64,000 bases of DNA from Ambrosia x helenae (GCA_030844895.1 CM061223.1:106623186-106687185), one strand, 5' to 3'; shown: positions 1 to 12,151, counted from the first letter of the stretch. The notes: a model not told the origin generated them from the letters alone. Translations and numbers: made by a program.

Positions 1-1
1 A

Positions 2-904
2 TCCTGGCGCATGTGCGTCGACTACAAAGATCTCAACAAAGCATGCCCAAAGAACCACTACCCCCTACCACAAATAGACCTGAAGATAGACTCTCTAGCG
101 CCATTCAAATTCAAGTGTTTCCTCGACACTTACCAAGGATACCACCAAATACAAATGGCCTACGAAGACGAAGACATAACCGCCTTTAGGAACGACAGAG
201 GGGTTTACTGCTACACAAAATGCCCTTCGGCCTAAAGAACGCACGCGCTACCTATCAGCGCCTGATGGACCAAGCTTTCATAAACCAGATCGGCGTCAAT
301 CTCGAAGTATACGTCGACGATCTGGTCATAAAAATCACCCAAGAAGACACCATGCTACTGGATATACAACGCACTTTTGAACAGCTGTTGGACATCAAGA
401 TGATACTCAAACCGGGCAAGTGCTCATTCGGAGCCGAAGAAGGCAAATTTTTGGGTGTCATTGTCACCAATGGCGGCTTCAAATCGAACCCGGAGAAAGT
501 CCAGGCTATCCAGCACATGCCGTCACCCAACTCAATCAAGGATGTTTAGACATTCATGGGGCGCCTAGTCGCCCTCAACCGTTTTTTCATCAAATTACGC
601 ATCCAAGTCTTTTCCCTTTGTTCATACACTACGCAATATACTGGAAAAGACACACTTCCGCTGGACTCCAGAAGCGGAAGTGGCTTTCCATGAAACGAAA
701 GAATGTTTGACTTATTTGCCAACCTTAACTGCACCTCTACCAGAAGAACCTTTGACACTATACCTATCCGCCTCCGAAACAGCGATAGGCGTAGTACTCT
801 TGGTAGAACGCAACAAAGTCCAAACACCAATATATTACATTAGTCGTACCTTGGCAGACGCAGAAACTAGATATTCCACAATGGAAAAATTGTCCTAGCA
901 CTCG
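2..904 (+). pseudogene. pol: Tat pol fragment: reverse transcriptase and start of RNase H
   Basis: The product would copy the element RNA into cDNA inside virus-like particles. The fragment opens within RT at SWRMCVDYKDLNKACPK. The catalytic YVDD box follows near 310-321, then the connection segment FMGRLVALNRF and RNase H (SASETAIGVVLL, then YYISRTLADAETRYSTMEK). It is broken three times: a 1-bp loss near 219-222 just before MPFGL, an in-frame TAG at 547-549 where the family usually has Gln (DVQTF), and a frameshift in the T run near 582-587. Reading stops in the middle of RNase H where the gag-only element inserted, and resumes at 9183. The left edge of the window cuts the N-terminal part. 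It is dead as a gene. Confidence 0.85.
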
Positions 905-946
905 TGTGACATCCGTCACTTTTCCTCTCATTATATTTTATTTTTG

Positions 947-959
947 TAATAATAATAAA

Positions 960-995
<36 letters not shown>

Positions 996-1036
996 AATAA
1001 CAATAATGATAATAATAATAATAATAGATAATAATA
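947..1036 (+). repeat. AAT-rich trinucleotide microsatellite
   Basis: About 90 bases of imperfect AAT repeats (with ATG, ACT and AAC interruptions) near the LTR start. The other LTR has the same tract at 6609-6709 with a different arrangement of units, which shows slippage since insertion. Confidence 0.9.
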
Positions 1037-1202
1037 CTAGTCCAACCACACTTGAGCCCAAAACCATAACTAAACCATAATCCAACCCAATATTCCTTAT
1101 TCTTTCCCACTTCTGGGCCCAATCCAGATCTGGCCCAGACATGCAGGCCCAACCAAACCTAAGCCCATCTCTCTTTGCCTAAAAAAAAAATATATATAAG
1201 CT

Positions 1203-1280
1203 CTGCTCCTGCCGGGACTCGAACCCGGGCAGAAGCCGAGTCAAGCACAATCATATCCACATGTAACCACCTAGGCTACA
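1203..1280 (-). other. tRNA-like Pol III promoter patch in the LTR (antisense)
   Basis: Read on the - strand, an A-box-like TAGCCTAGGTGGTTA is followed about 40 bases later by a perfect B box, GGTTCGAGTCC (1215-1225). The B box sits in an intact T-arm: a 5-bp CCGGG/CCCGG stem with a 7-base loop at 1212-1228. The acceptor stem does not pair, so it is a tRNA-derived or SINE-head-like sequence rather than a tRNA gene. It lies immediately downstream of the LTR TATA box and points the opposite way. A matching copy is at 6871-6950. Confidence 0.65.
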
Positions 1281-1916
1281 CCTTCTAGTTGATAATATCC
1301 CACCCTAAAATATATATATATATCTCCTTACCAAAACCTTGCTCCCCTTATCTTCCTCTTGCTGCTACTGTTACGCAAACAAGAGAGTTGACACAGTCAA
1401 CTTCTTTGACCACATCAATTGAAGGATAATTAGGAAACAATTTAACCATGACACGTGAATGATACTATCCCTCCATTAATAATCAATCAATCACCCGCTA
1501 ATCACTTGCTTAACCCAAAAATACAAATCGCGTTTTGACCATAGAAGGTCAACTCTTTAAATCCTTCCATTTTAACCACGATACTATAAATTGAACCTAC
1601 TCCTACAATCTATTAACACCGATAAGCATAACCCCTATAACACTTATCACTTTCAAACAACCAATCTTGCTGAATCTTAAGCATTTGGTCGAAGACCATA
1701 TCGTGCTCGTGCCTCGTCTTATTACTTGGTATGAATCAAATTCGTTTATGGTATACATTAATCGGCCCATTAGAAACATTAACCCTATGGTTAATTACAT
1801 TATAGCATCGTGATTCGAGCGATTGCAGAAGCTAGGGCTTGTACATACAAATTGGGGAAGAACACTGATTTCTTATACATTTTATATTTTAAACAAACTG
1901 AGAACAAACACAACCA

Positions 1917-1990
1917 CTGGTCTAGACCAAGTGGTTGTGTCTGATGTTCTTGGACCAACCCACACGGGTTCAAACCTTGGCACCAACATC
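1917..1990 (+). other. Second tRNA-like patch with A and B boxes in the LTR
   Basis: On the + strand AGACCAAGTGGTTG (1924-1937) resembles an A box. GGTTCAAACCT (1967-1977) matches the B-box consensus with one change, at normal spacing. The T-stem does not pair well, so this is weaker than the antisense patch. The matching copy in the other LTR is at 7583-7653. Confidence 0.45.
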
Positions 1991-3007
1991 TTTTTCCTTT
2001 TTTTTTGTGTTTTGCTTACAAACTTTAAATATAATTATTTATATTTTATAAATTCATTTTAAAATACTAAAACAACTTTATAAATTCTACAAAATTTATT
2101 CTAAGTCAGTTTTATGATGAAGTTTAATATCCAACTTTTATTTTCGGAAAAATAATTTATTTAATATGTATTATAAATATTACAAATTTATTCAATTAAA
2201 ATTATAAAATTCTATAAAAATATCTAAACGATTTTATAAAATCTCACAAAAATTATTCTAAACTCGTATATCCTTAAACATTTCAGAAATTATTTTTAAT
2301 TCGGTAAAACCGTGCATTTTATATTTTTAATTAATTTTTGTTAGTTTTAATCATAAATAAATCATAATAAATTCATTTTTCAATATTTTTGCACCAAAAT
2401 TTTACATTAACTATTTCTATTCATTTGGAACAGAAATGCAATTTTTAATTCAAGAATTCTTTGATTTTAATATTTTTAGATATTAAAATCATATTTTGAC
2501 AATTTGAAATAAATAGATTAAATATTTTATTTTGAAGAAAATAATTTTATAAAAATTATTTTCACACTAAAAAAACTTTATTTTGTGACCATCTTCAACT
2601 TAAAATTTACAAAAGGACTTTTATTTATTTATTTATTAAATTTCTTATATTCAATAAACAATTTGATTATTAATCAAATAAATACTTATCCCCAATTCGA
2701 AGCCCTAGAAAATACTTATAGACTAGATAGACTTAGACTTATTTGTTACATTATACATAGGGTGATACTTGACAACGTTGGAATATACTTATTCAATTAC
2801 ACAAGACTTATCACCTTGCTAAGGTGAGTATTACTTATCCCCTTTTTCGCTTTTACAACTTTTGGGGTGATTCATGCACAAGTATACAAAACTTTCATAT
2901 TCATTTACACATACATTTTTATTCATTTACAATTCATATACGTGTCTTGTTTATCTTTGTGCTTATGTTTGAACATGAACGTAGCTTACATACAAAATCA
3001 TACATCT

Positions 3008-3127
3008 AGACATAACTTATGTTATGGTGCTCTTTACACATAGACGTAACTTATGTTACGGTGCTCATTTAGACATAACTTTGTGTTATGGTGCTCTTTT
3101 AGACTCACACGTGTTGAGGTGCTCATT
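3008..3127 (+). repeat. Short tandem repeat, four units of about 26-35 bp
   Basis: Four successive units follow the pattern agacataacttatgttatg then gtgctc. The core ATAACTTATGTTAT is itself palindromic. The last unit is diverged. The same array is in the other LTR at 8673-8792, so it was part of the element before insertion. Confidence 0.8.
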
Positions 3128-3520
3128 ATCAATTTCATTGTACAACTTTACATGTGATCTTTGTCTTGTTTGGTTACTTGCGTGTTTACATAATGCCTTG
3201 GTGATGCTAGACACATGAATTGTACTACTTTTCAAAACTTATACTATACGTACAAAACTAAGTAGTACTCACCAACATCATATGTTGACAAAATTATTTT
3301 CGTGCATGTTTCAGGATAAGCTGCTTGACGCTTCACATAGGACTTTGGACTTAGATTAAATCAATCAATTATCTTTACTTTTGTTGTATTGTATTTAATT
3401 TCACATGTTGTAAAATAATATTCAATAATCATATATTTACATTTTAGTACCATGAGCTTTTGGACAATCGTCACTACGTGGCACCTCGATGATTCCGCCA
3501 TCGGTTGGGGTGTTACAGAT

Positions 3521-3534
3521 TGGTATCAGAGCCA
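3521..3534 (+). promoter_or_regulatory. Primer binding site, initiator tRNA-Met
   Basis: TGGTATCAGAGCCA begins three bases after the 5' LTR and matches the complement of the 3' end of plant initiator tRNA-Met, the usual primer for first-strand synthesis. The following 3535-4199 is a leader with no convincing gene. Confidence 0.92.
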
Positions 3535-4199
3535 TGGTTATAGGGAACTAGGTTATTAAATAAAATGGCCTAGACTATAACCGAACTTCAACTTGCATGC
3601 ATAGTATTTCCTAAATTACCCTACCCCTCATTTCCCTCTACTTTCCTTTCTTTATCTTTCCCATCTTTCATCATGGTGCTTAGAGATAGTGTCCTACAAG
3701 GAGTGGAAAATCTACATCATTATGGAACAGGGACAGTACCCTTCATGAAGACACTCTTAGGCATAATGCCTACTCTTATTTTTGCTCCTTCAAAGTTGTT
3801 GAACTTTAATGAGTGTGATAAGGACACGTGCAATCTGGAAGGGTGGATGCCTGTACACTGGGTTTTCTGGCATAGGCAAACATAGCGCATAAATCCAATA
3901 ACGGACCTGTTATGCTTACCTGGGGATTCCTGGAGTGAGTGTCCACTTATAGGCTAAAGCATGTCTTCTTTGATCACCATTGGGTTCAACTCCTTTGAAA
4001 AGTCAGCGTTCTTGTTGGGCTTTACAGCTAGACAAGGGCACTCCAAGCATTTATGCAAGTTTTTCAATAATACTCTCTCGTTTCATATACAATATTTTGT
4101 ATCTCACATATTGCTTACAAGTTCGTACTTTCATAATCATCTGTACGGTTATACATTTACATTTTCTAATCTCATGATTATTCATTGACTACCTCATAG

Positions 4200-5417
4200 A
4201 TGTCTGCTCGCCGCATGCTCCGTGATGCCCGCCGACGCCCTGTTCATGCTTCTGGACAACGTTCTGACCGTCGCCTCGCATCTTTAGTCGCTGAACAAAT
4301 TGCTGCAGTAATCCCGAACCTTGTCAGTGAGTTAACCCAGAATAGTAACAGTGCCAACACAGGAAGTACGACTCAATTTCGGTGCACTTTCAAACACTTT
4401 AACTCCTGCAACCCCACAAAATTCACTGGTGAGGAGGGTGCTACTGGTCTCCTTTAATGGTTTGAAAGCATGGAGAGCACCTTTGTGAACAGCGAGTGTC
4501 CTGACGAACTCCGCGTCCGCTATGCTACTAGTGTCCTTCAAAAGGGGGCGCTAACCTGGTGGAATGGCGAAAAGCGCAATCGAGGAACTGATGTTGTTTT
4601 ATCTTTATCTTGGGTTGAGGTTAAGGAACTCATGATCGCCAAATTCTGCCCTAGGAACGAGATCAGGAAACTAGAGGAAGAGTTCCATGGGTTGAAACAA
4701 GACAGTGGAGAGAATCTTGCGTATAATACTCGATATCACGAACTTAGCATACTGGTTCCACACATGGTCACCCCGGTCTCTCGAGCAATCGAAAAATATA
4801 TCGAGGGATTACCGGACCTGATACAAGACGTAGTCACTGGAAGCAAGTCTACTACAGTGGAAGAAGCCATCCAGCTTGCAGCCACTTTAACAGACAAACA
4901 CGTAAGGAAAGGAAACTTGGTTAGGAAGGGCACCAAGACGTCTACTGAGAAAACCACCTATGTTGTTGAACAATCTAAGACTATTTTAGCAAAGGCCGCC
5001 ACTACTGCTTCGAACTCTAAGAAACGATTGGGCGATGATCAGAACCATGCTGTTGTCAATCCGGTGACTCAACCTCCTAACAAGAAAGCCTACACGGGAA
5101 TCCATCCTCAATGCAACACTTGCAAGTATCATCACCCTGCAAATCTTCCATGTCGTCAATGCACTAGATGTGGAAGGTTTAGACACTTTGTCACTACTTG
5201 TCGTGCAACGGTTAGGACACAAGATAATCATCAAACAGCTGCCCAGGAACCACTACTGATTACTAACGGTCGGGCATGTTATCATTGTAGAGACCCTAAC
5301 CACATGCGACCTCAATGCCCTAAATTGAATAATGTAAACCTGGTGGCACATGGACGAGCTTTCAATATCAATATCAACGAAGAAAACGGTCAGGATGACG
5401 CTAATCCCACTGGTTAA
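4200..5417 (+). pseudogene. gag: gag of the gag-only element, one premature stop
   Basis: Gag would form the particle shell and package RNA. The frame is about 405 codons. It starts MSARRMLRDARRRP with a basic N terminus, continues with a gypsy-type capsid region (FTGEEGATGLL ... WFESMESTF ... GALTWWNG ... ELMIAKFCPRNEIRKLEEEF) and ends with two Cys/His clusters. The last, CYHCRDPNHMRPQC, is a proper CX2CX4HX4C zinc knuckle. The only lesion is an in-frame TAA at 4455-4457 between GLL and WFE, where Gln is expected; the frame is otherwise open on both sides. The architecture is that of Tekay/Del-type Gag, and pol is absent downstream. A reader could mistake it for two small genes, but the frame is continuous. 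Confidence 0.88.
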
Positions 5418-6550
5418 GCCATGGATGGAATCTTTTTAAGACTCGGGAATCCAACACTTGCGTTTTCATTTTCTTGATCCTATTATCACTTTGTACCCAA
5501 TTTTGTCGCACTCATTAGCATATAACATCTAGAAATTTCCTTGCATACTGTTGTGTACGAACACAGATTTGGGGATTTATCATATTGATTACGTTTATTT
5601 TAATCATACAAGACTCTACCTTACATTTATTTGAAACATTTAGACTTGACACTTGATCTTACAGAGCTTTTCTAAGAAAACATCATTGCTTGTAATATGA
5701 AACCTGATTTTCCTTAATTCGACTATCCATTGAACATTAAATTATTCACGATACTCGTAAACTATTTCTATAGGCCACTAAGATAACACTTACACTTAAT
5801 GGTTGTAGTACTTACAAACTCGCTTGCATGTGTGTATTATCCACGCAACTCAGATAAACATTTCATTTAAAGGGCTCCTCGGACGAGTGGTAGCCCATAC
5901 TTAAATACTGTTATGCTTACAAATCATTGCAAGCCAATACAATTGACCTCATTATTACATGGCCTCATTTCATTGATAACATCTCATTGTAACTCAACGT
6001 GCTTGTTGTATCATCTTCTTGTGAAATTTATTTGCTTTAATGTGTGTTAGATTAGGATCATAGAAGGACATAAAACCCTAATGTAAGGTAAATTGATGAT
6101 TCCGGTCCGGAACGTAATCATGAATTTACAGGTACGTTAGGGTAGTGTGAAATTCTATTAGAGTTTTTGGTAGACGTCCAGTACGTTTTCAAGGTATCAA
6201 AGGTGTGGTGGGTTAGCTGCGGTACACCCTGTATACAAACACTAATGATGCATTGAAAGTGAGACTGGAAGTCAGACCAGGAACAAACCCTACTTGATTG
6301 GCAGTTCATTTGGCCTTTTATAGTCAATCAACTCATACATTCATTTTAGGATTCCTAAAACTTGAAGTTTAGTGTTTTAGTAGATTATTAATCTCCTCGC
6401 TATTCGAGACGAACCTAATCCAAAACCCTTAACTCACACCTATCAAGCCTCTTATCCAAATTATTCGAATTTTTCCAAACCACAGATATCTTAATTTTTT
6501 ACCCAAACATCCATAACCCTATGTTTCTAATAACTTCGGGACGAAGTTTC
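5418..6550 (+). other. Non-coding 3' internal region of the gag-only element
   Basis: About 1.1 kb between gag and the purine tract. I find no pol motif in any frame, even broken, so pol was lost cleanly or was never there. The sequence is AT-rich without obvious repeats. Confidence 0.75.
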
Positions 6551-6566
6551 TAACAGTAGGGGATGC
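6551..6566 (+). promoter_or_regulatory. Polypurine tract before the 3' LTR
   Basis: taacagtaggggatgc directly precedes the TG of the 3' LTR. The AGTAGGGGA core is the expected second-strand primer. Confidence 0.8.
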
Positions 6567-6658
6567 TGTGACATCCGTCACTTTTCCTTTCATTATATTT
6601 TATTTTTGTAATAATAATAATAAAAATAATAATACTAATAATAATAATAACAATAATG

Positions 6659-6697
<39 letters not shown>

Positions 6698-6870
6698 GAT
6701 AATAATACTAGTCCAACCACACTTGAGCCCAAAACCATAACTAAACCATAATCCAACCCAATATTCCTTATTCTTTCCCACTTCTGGGCCCAATCCAGAT
6801 CTGGCCCAGACATGCAGGCCCAACCAAACCTAAGCCCATCTCTCTTTGCCTAAAAGAAAATATATATAAG

Positions 6871-6950
6871 CTCTGCTCCTGCCGGGACTCGAACCCGGGC
6901 AGAAGCCGAGCCAAGCACAATCATATCCACATGTAACCACCTAGGCTACA
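6871..6950 (-). other. tRNA-like Pol III promoter patch, 3' LTR copy
   Basis: Same A box, B box and T-arm as in the 5' LTR. One base differs between the boxes (gagccaag here, gagtcaag there), so both boxes have stayed intact since insertion. Confidence 0.62.
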
Positions 6951-7582
6951 CCTTCCAGTTGATAATATCCCACCCTAAAATATATATATCTCCTTACCAA
7001 AACCTTGCTCCCCTTATCTTCCTCTTGCTGCTACTGTTACGCAAACAAGAGAGTTGACACAGTCAACTTCTTTGACCACATCAATTGAAGGATAATTAGG
7101 AAACAATTTAACCATGACACGTGAATGATACTATCCCTCCATTAATAATCAATCAATCACCCGCTAATCACTTGCTTAACCCAAAAATACAAATCGCGTT
7201 TTGACCATAGAAGGTCAACTCTTTAAATCCTTCCATTTTAACCACGATACTATAAATTGAACCTACTCCTACAATCTATTAACACCGATAAGCATAACCC
7301 CTATAACACTTATCACTTTCAAACAACCAATCTTGCTGAATCTTAAGCATTTGGTCGAAGACCATATCGTGCTCGTGCCTCGTCTTATTACTTGGTATGA
7401 ATCAAATTCGTTTATGGTATACATTAATCGGCCCATTAGAAACATTAACCCTATGGTTAATTACATTATAGCATCGTGATTCGAGCGATTGCAGAAGCTA
7501 GGGCTTGTACATACAAATTGGGGAAGAACACTGATTTCTTATACATTTTATATTTTAAACAAACTGAGAACAAACACAACCA

Positions 7583-7653
7583 TTGGTCTAGACCAAGTGG
7601 TTGTGTCTGATGTTCTTGGACCAACCCACACGGGTTCAAACCTTGGCACCAAC
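7583..7653 (+). other. Second tRNA-like patch, 3' LTR copy
   Basis: A-box-like and B-box-like motifs are conserved relative to the 5' LTR, with one change just upstream (cattgg versus cactgg). Confidence 0.42.
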
Positions 7654-8672
7654 ATCTTTTTCCTTTTTTTTGTGTTTTGCTTACAAACTTTAAATATAAT
7701 TATTTATATTTTATAAATTCATTTTAAAATATTAAAACAACTTTATAAATTCTACAAAATTTATTCTAAGTCAGTTTAATGATGAAGTTTAATATCCAAC
7801 TTTTATTTTCGGAAAAATAATTTATTTAATATGTATTATAAATATTACAAGTTTATTCAATTAAAACTATAAAATTCTATAAAAATATCTAAATGATTAT
7901 ATTAAATCTCACAAAAATTATTCTAAACTCGTATATCCTTAAGCATTTCAGAAATTATTTTTAATTCGGTAAAACCGTGAATTTTATATTTTTAATTAAT
8001 TTTTGTTAGTTTTAATCATAAATAAATCATAATAAATTCATTTTTCAATATTTTTGCACCAAAATTTTACATAAATTATTTCTATTCATTTGGAACAGAA
8101 ATAGAATTTTTAATTCAAAAATTCTTTGATTTTAATATTTTTAGATATTAAAATCATATTTTGACAATTTGAAATAAATAGATTAAATATTTTATTTTGA
8201 AGAAAATAATTTTATAAAAATTATTTTCACACTAAAAAAACTTTATTTTGTGACCATCTTCAACTTAAAATTTACAAAAGGACTTTTATTTATTTATTTA
8301 TTAAATTTCTTATATTCAATAAACAATTTGATTATTAATCAAATAAATACTTATCCCCAATTCGAAGCCCTAGAAAATACTTATAGACTAGATAGACTTA
8401 GACTTATTTGTTACATTATACATAGGGTGATACTTGACAACGTTGGAATATACTTATTCAATTACACAAGACTTATCACCTTGCTAAGGTGAGTATTACT
8501 TATCCCCTTTTTCGCTTTTACAACTTTTGGGGTGATTCATGCACAAGTATACAAAACTTTCATATTCATTTACACATACATTTTTATTCATTTACAATTC
8601 ATATACGTGTCTTGTTTATCTTTGTGCTTATGTTTGAACATGAACGTAGCTTACATACAAAATCATACATCT

Positions 8673-8792
8673 AGACATAACTTATGTTATGGTGCTCTTT
8701 ACACATAGACGTAACTTATGTTACGGTGCTCATTTAGACATAACTTTGTGTTATGGTGCTCTTTTAGACTCACACGTGTTGAGGTGCTCATT
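8673..8792 (+). repeat. Short tandem repeat, 3' LTR copy
   Basis: Four units with the ATAACTTATGTTAT core, matching the array in the 5' LTR. Confidence 0.8.
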
Positions 8793-9182
8793 ATCAATTT
8801 CATTGTACAACTTTACATGTGATCTTTGTCTTGTTTGGTTACTTGCGTGTTTACATAATGCCTTGGTGATGCTAGACACATGAATTGTACTACTTTTCAA
8901 AACTTATACTATACGTACAAAACTAAGTAGTACTCACCAACATCATATGTTGACAAAATTATTTTCGTGCATGTTTCAGGATAAGCTGCTTGACGCTTCA
9001 CATAGGACTTTGGACTTAGATTAAATCAATCAATTATCTTTACCCTTGTTGTATTGTATTTAATTTCACACATTGTAAAATAATATTGAATAATCATATA
9101 TTTACATTTTAGTACCATGAGCTTTTGAACAATCGTCACTACGTGGCACCTCGATGATTCCGCCATCGGCTGGGGTGTTACA

Positions 9183-10027
9183 ACTTGTACACGCTTCAAG
9201 ACATCTCCGACGATACTTTCAAGGACACCGAATCAACGTCCTAACAGAATATAGAATCAACACCGTGCTCTCAAAACCGGAATTATCTGGCCGCCTAGCA
9301 AAATGGGCGATCGAACTAGGCGCTCACACCAACATATACAAAATCAAGACCGTCGATCAAAGGGCAGGTTCTCGCAGACTTCATCGCCAAAATTCCAGCA
9401 GAAAAAAATACAAGAATGCCAAAGCGAACAGGACCCGAAACCCATCCCAGACTCACACGTCACATGGTCGCTGTCCACGGACGGAGCTTCTAACGATCAG
9501 GGCGCAGGCGCAGGTTTGCGACTCGTCAGCCCCGACAACACAGAATTCACTTACGCCGTCTGCCTTGAGTTCCCAAGCACACACAACGAAGCCGAGTACG
9601 AAACGTTCCTCGCAGGACTGCTTCTCGCAGACAAAATGGGCGCAAGACACCTCAACGCCCATGTTGATTTAATGCTCATAGCAGGTCATATGAACGGCGT
9701 CTACGGCGCTAAAGACCCGGTTATGGCACAATATGTCGACCAAGCCAAACTTCTCACTAGAAAATTCACAACTTGCACAATTGTCCACATCAACCGTAGC
9801 GGCAACAAAGAAGCGGACGCCCTCAGCAAAATGGCATCTACAGATTGGCCGCATATGGCCAAAGAGGTACGCATCGAAACTCTGGCTCAACCATTAGTAC
9901 CACTTAGACAGGTTAACGTAAAACAAATAGGCGCCGGGTCATGGATGATCCCCATCCAGGCATACCTAGAAACTGGCACCTTACCGCCCCAAAAAGCGAA
10001 AGATCCAGTACAAATCAGAACATTATC
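9183..10027 (+). pseudogene. pol: Tat pol fragment: RNase H end and second (archaeal-type) RNase H
   Basis: The reading resumes after the gag-only insertion with LVHASRHLRRYFQGH and SGRLAKWAIEL, the tail of the pol RNase H. After a frameshift near 9360 comes a second RNase H: STDGASNDQGAGAGL (first Asp), THNEAEYETFLAGL (Glu), HVDLMLIAGHMNG (Asp) and GNKEADALSK (Asp). The four catalytic acidic residues are all present. A second RNase H after the first is the diagnostic trait of Tat-lineage gypsy elements; it may help remove the RNA template or primer. The frame runs on toward integrase but is cut at 10028 by the Tekay LTR. Confidence 0.85.
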
Positions 10028-11223
10028 TGTCACACCCTCAAATTCCACACACGGGGTTTTACCGCGAGGCATGTGACACACCAGGATCCCAGTCAACGAT
10101 CACATTAAACAAACAACAAACATGCATTCATATATATATTTTTAAACCAAAACATCATGCTTTGAGCCGTAAACCAACAACGGAAGCATTTCTTGTTTAC
10201 AACCAAAAGACATATTATAGTTTACAAAACATTGTTTAATATGCTTCAAAATTCTAGATGTTGTGCAAGACTTCGTGCGCCTAGTCCATTAACTGCTACC
10301 TTAGCGACCTGAGAAAACATGCCAAAAATGTCCACATATAATGCTGGTGAGTTCACAGGTTTTCTTTTATAAAAGAGTTGTTACAAGTTTGAAAAGATCA
10401 TATCCGTTACTACCAGGTTATAAGAACGTTAGCTAGACGTTAAATGTTTGTTTACTACTACGGTTGGGAACCCATTACTATACGTGTGTAAGTTTTTGAA
10501 TCATGCCTAGACGTGTTGGCTATAACCGATGCCTCGGCGAGCCAGTAATAAGAGACAATATGCACCCGCCTGGCCCCGCCGTCGAGTGGGGTTTGTGAGG
10601 CCCAATAGATCTATCCACATTTCCCCCGTTGTGCATCCCCGCACATTCATGGTTTCCCCCCGGGACTTTCCGTAAAAGCCGCACAGTATAATAAAGTAAC
10701 CATAGAATAACATGACCTTTAGTAAGTAAGTATGTAGCATGTTTCTCCCCCGAAAGTAAAACAATAAAAGTGGGGCTGTGACACTCACCTTAGATTGCGT
10801 TACTTGAAAACAGTTAAGTAATTATGCTATGATAGCCCCAAATAGCGGCGACCTATCATAAGATGTGTATGAGTATCCGGACTAATAACCCGCAGGTTAA
10901 CTAGTCCCCGAATGTCCAGACCATAACCATAAACGTTTGAAAACACCTTTGACTGTTAACCCGACCGTACCAGACAAGACTCGACATCCCATTGGTGACC
11001 CGACATCTCACGTGTTAGCCGAATACAAGACATCATGCAACATATGCAATCAAACACTTAATACGCGCAAGAGTTCACCTAGTCTAGCATAATGTTCAAT
11101 TAACGCATAAACAAGTCCAAACACGTGTTACTAAGTCATTGGGTGTATCCCGGGGTTCCTATCATGTTCCTAGGTGTCAAATCGAGTTCCGGGATGTCAA
11201 AATACGCTTACGACAGCAGTACA

Positions 11224-11356
11224 CGCGATTAGGAAACTAACATGCAATTAGGAAAAGTCAACTGGTGAGTAGGGGAAAGTCAACAGGCGAGTAGGGAACT
11301 AATCGCCTGATACATCAGGCGATTAGGCTGTAATCGCCTGATGCATCAGGCGATTA
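11224..11356. repeat. Palindrome cluster of the TAATCGCCTG word
   Basis: Two near-adjacent palindromes. The one at 11299-11326 has 13-bp arms CTAATCGCCTGAT / ATCAGGCGATTAG with a 2-base centre. The one at 11331-11356 is perfect, with arms TAATCGCCTGATG / CATCAGGCGATTA and no centre. Looser copies of the word flank them. They lie downstream of the TATA box in the element's own direction, probably in the transcribed part of the LTR. Confidence 0.85.
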
Positions 11357-12151
11357 GAGCCCTATTCGCCCCTTGTGCTGCTGTCGCGCATTTTCGCGCG
11401 TTAAACCCTTCAAATCAGATCCAAAACATGTAAAAACACCCAATATCAAACCTAAACCATTAACCAACCCATTCCAAGCAAAAAACCCCAATTTACCTCT
11501 GCTCTAACGGCCTCGGTGCGATTATTTCCAAAAATGGCAAAGTACTAGGTTTCACTAACTATGAAATCTTTCCTAAAATGGTAAAGACCAGATTACACCT
11601 CCTACAACTTGCAAATCATCATCTCTATGTAATAACATCATTCTATTGTGATTCCTAACAACAAACAAGCAATGAATCATATCATAACATCCTAATTCTT
11701 CAAGAATCATCCAAATGGGTCAAAATGCATACTTTCATCAAAACACTGTAACAATAGCTCAAACCCTTAGATAATCATCCTAATAACTCCTACACATCAG
11801 AAGTACATCAATTTCATAAAAAAATTCATGTTATAATCACCAAAAATCATCATATGCATAAATACTTCACATATAGCAAGTATTATAGTGTAGACTTGTT
11901 TTAGAACTCATTTAAAAGGTTTTTAAAGACACATTCTTAGAAAAAGAAGGTCTAGACTTTTGGGGAACCAAAACAATAACATTACAATAATTTGGGATGA
12001 AGAACACTCCTTGGATTTTATCAAAGAAAGGTGTGTTAGCTTGGAAATGGTGAGTTTTGAAGCAAAACAAGTTCCAGAAGTGTTTTGAGGTGTGTGGGAG
12101 GCTTAGGATCTGTTAGGGTTGCACTAAGAGTGTTTGGGGAGTCAAGGGTTG

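Larger units (their letters stand above)
905..3517 (+). repeat. 5' LTR of the gag-only element
   Basis: Direct repeat of 6567-9182, with canonical TG...CA ends. A TATATATAAG box lies near 1191-1200. Inside are an AAT microsatellite, two tRNA-like Pol III promoter patches and a short tandem repeat, each listed separately. The stretch 2000-2580 is very AT-rich and shows nothing else. Small open frames occur identically in both LTRs, look like chance reading of AT-rich DNA, and are not called genes. Confidence 0.93.
905..9182 (+). mobile_element. Gag-only LTR retrotransposon (TR-GAG-like), young and complete
   Basis: Two nearly identical direct repeats of about 2.6 kb start TGTGACATCC, end GTGTTACA, and bracket a 3.05-kb internal region holding a PBS, a gag gene and a purine tract but no protease, RT or integrase. 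The 5-bp target duplications are actcg on the left (900-904) and acttg on the right (9183-9187), differing at one base. The insertion splits a Leu-Val codon run of the Tat RNase H, which reads through cleanly if the element and one duplication are removed. By eye the LTRs differ at about 1% of sites. Lacking pol, it must have used enzymes supplied in trans. The gag and LTR style resemble Tekay/Del elements, a likely but unproven helper lineage. Confidence 0.9.
6567..9182 (+). repeat. 3' LTR of the gag-only element
   Basis: Second copy of the 2.6-kb LTR. It carries the same internal parts as the 5' copy: AAT tract (6609-6709), antisense tRNA-like patch (6871-6950), sense tRNA-like patch (7583-7653) and short tandem array (8673-8792). 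Substitutions are scattered and most are single bases. Confidence 0.93.

Noticed and set aside
1203..1280. A functional tRNA gene
   Set aside because: The acceptor stem does not pair and the anticodon arm is not convincing; only the promoter boxes and T-arm survive.
2585..3218. Small open frames in the LTR, repeated at 8250-8883
   Set aside because: They are identical in both LTRs because the LTRs are copies. Composition is AT-rich, no family is recognised, and no frame is favoured.
3673..4188. Short open frames in the leader of the gag-only element
   Set aside because: Unrelated to any known motif and upstream of a clear gag start at 4200.
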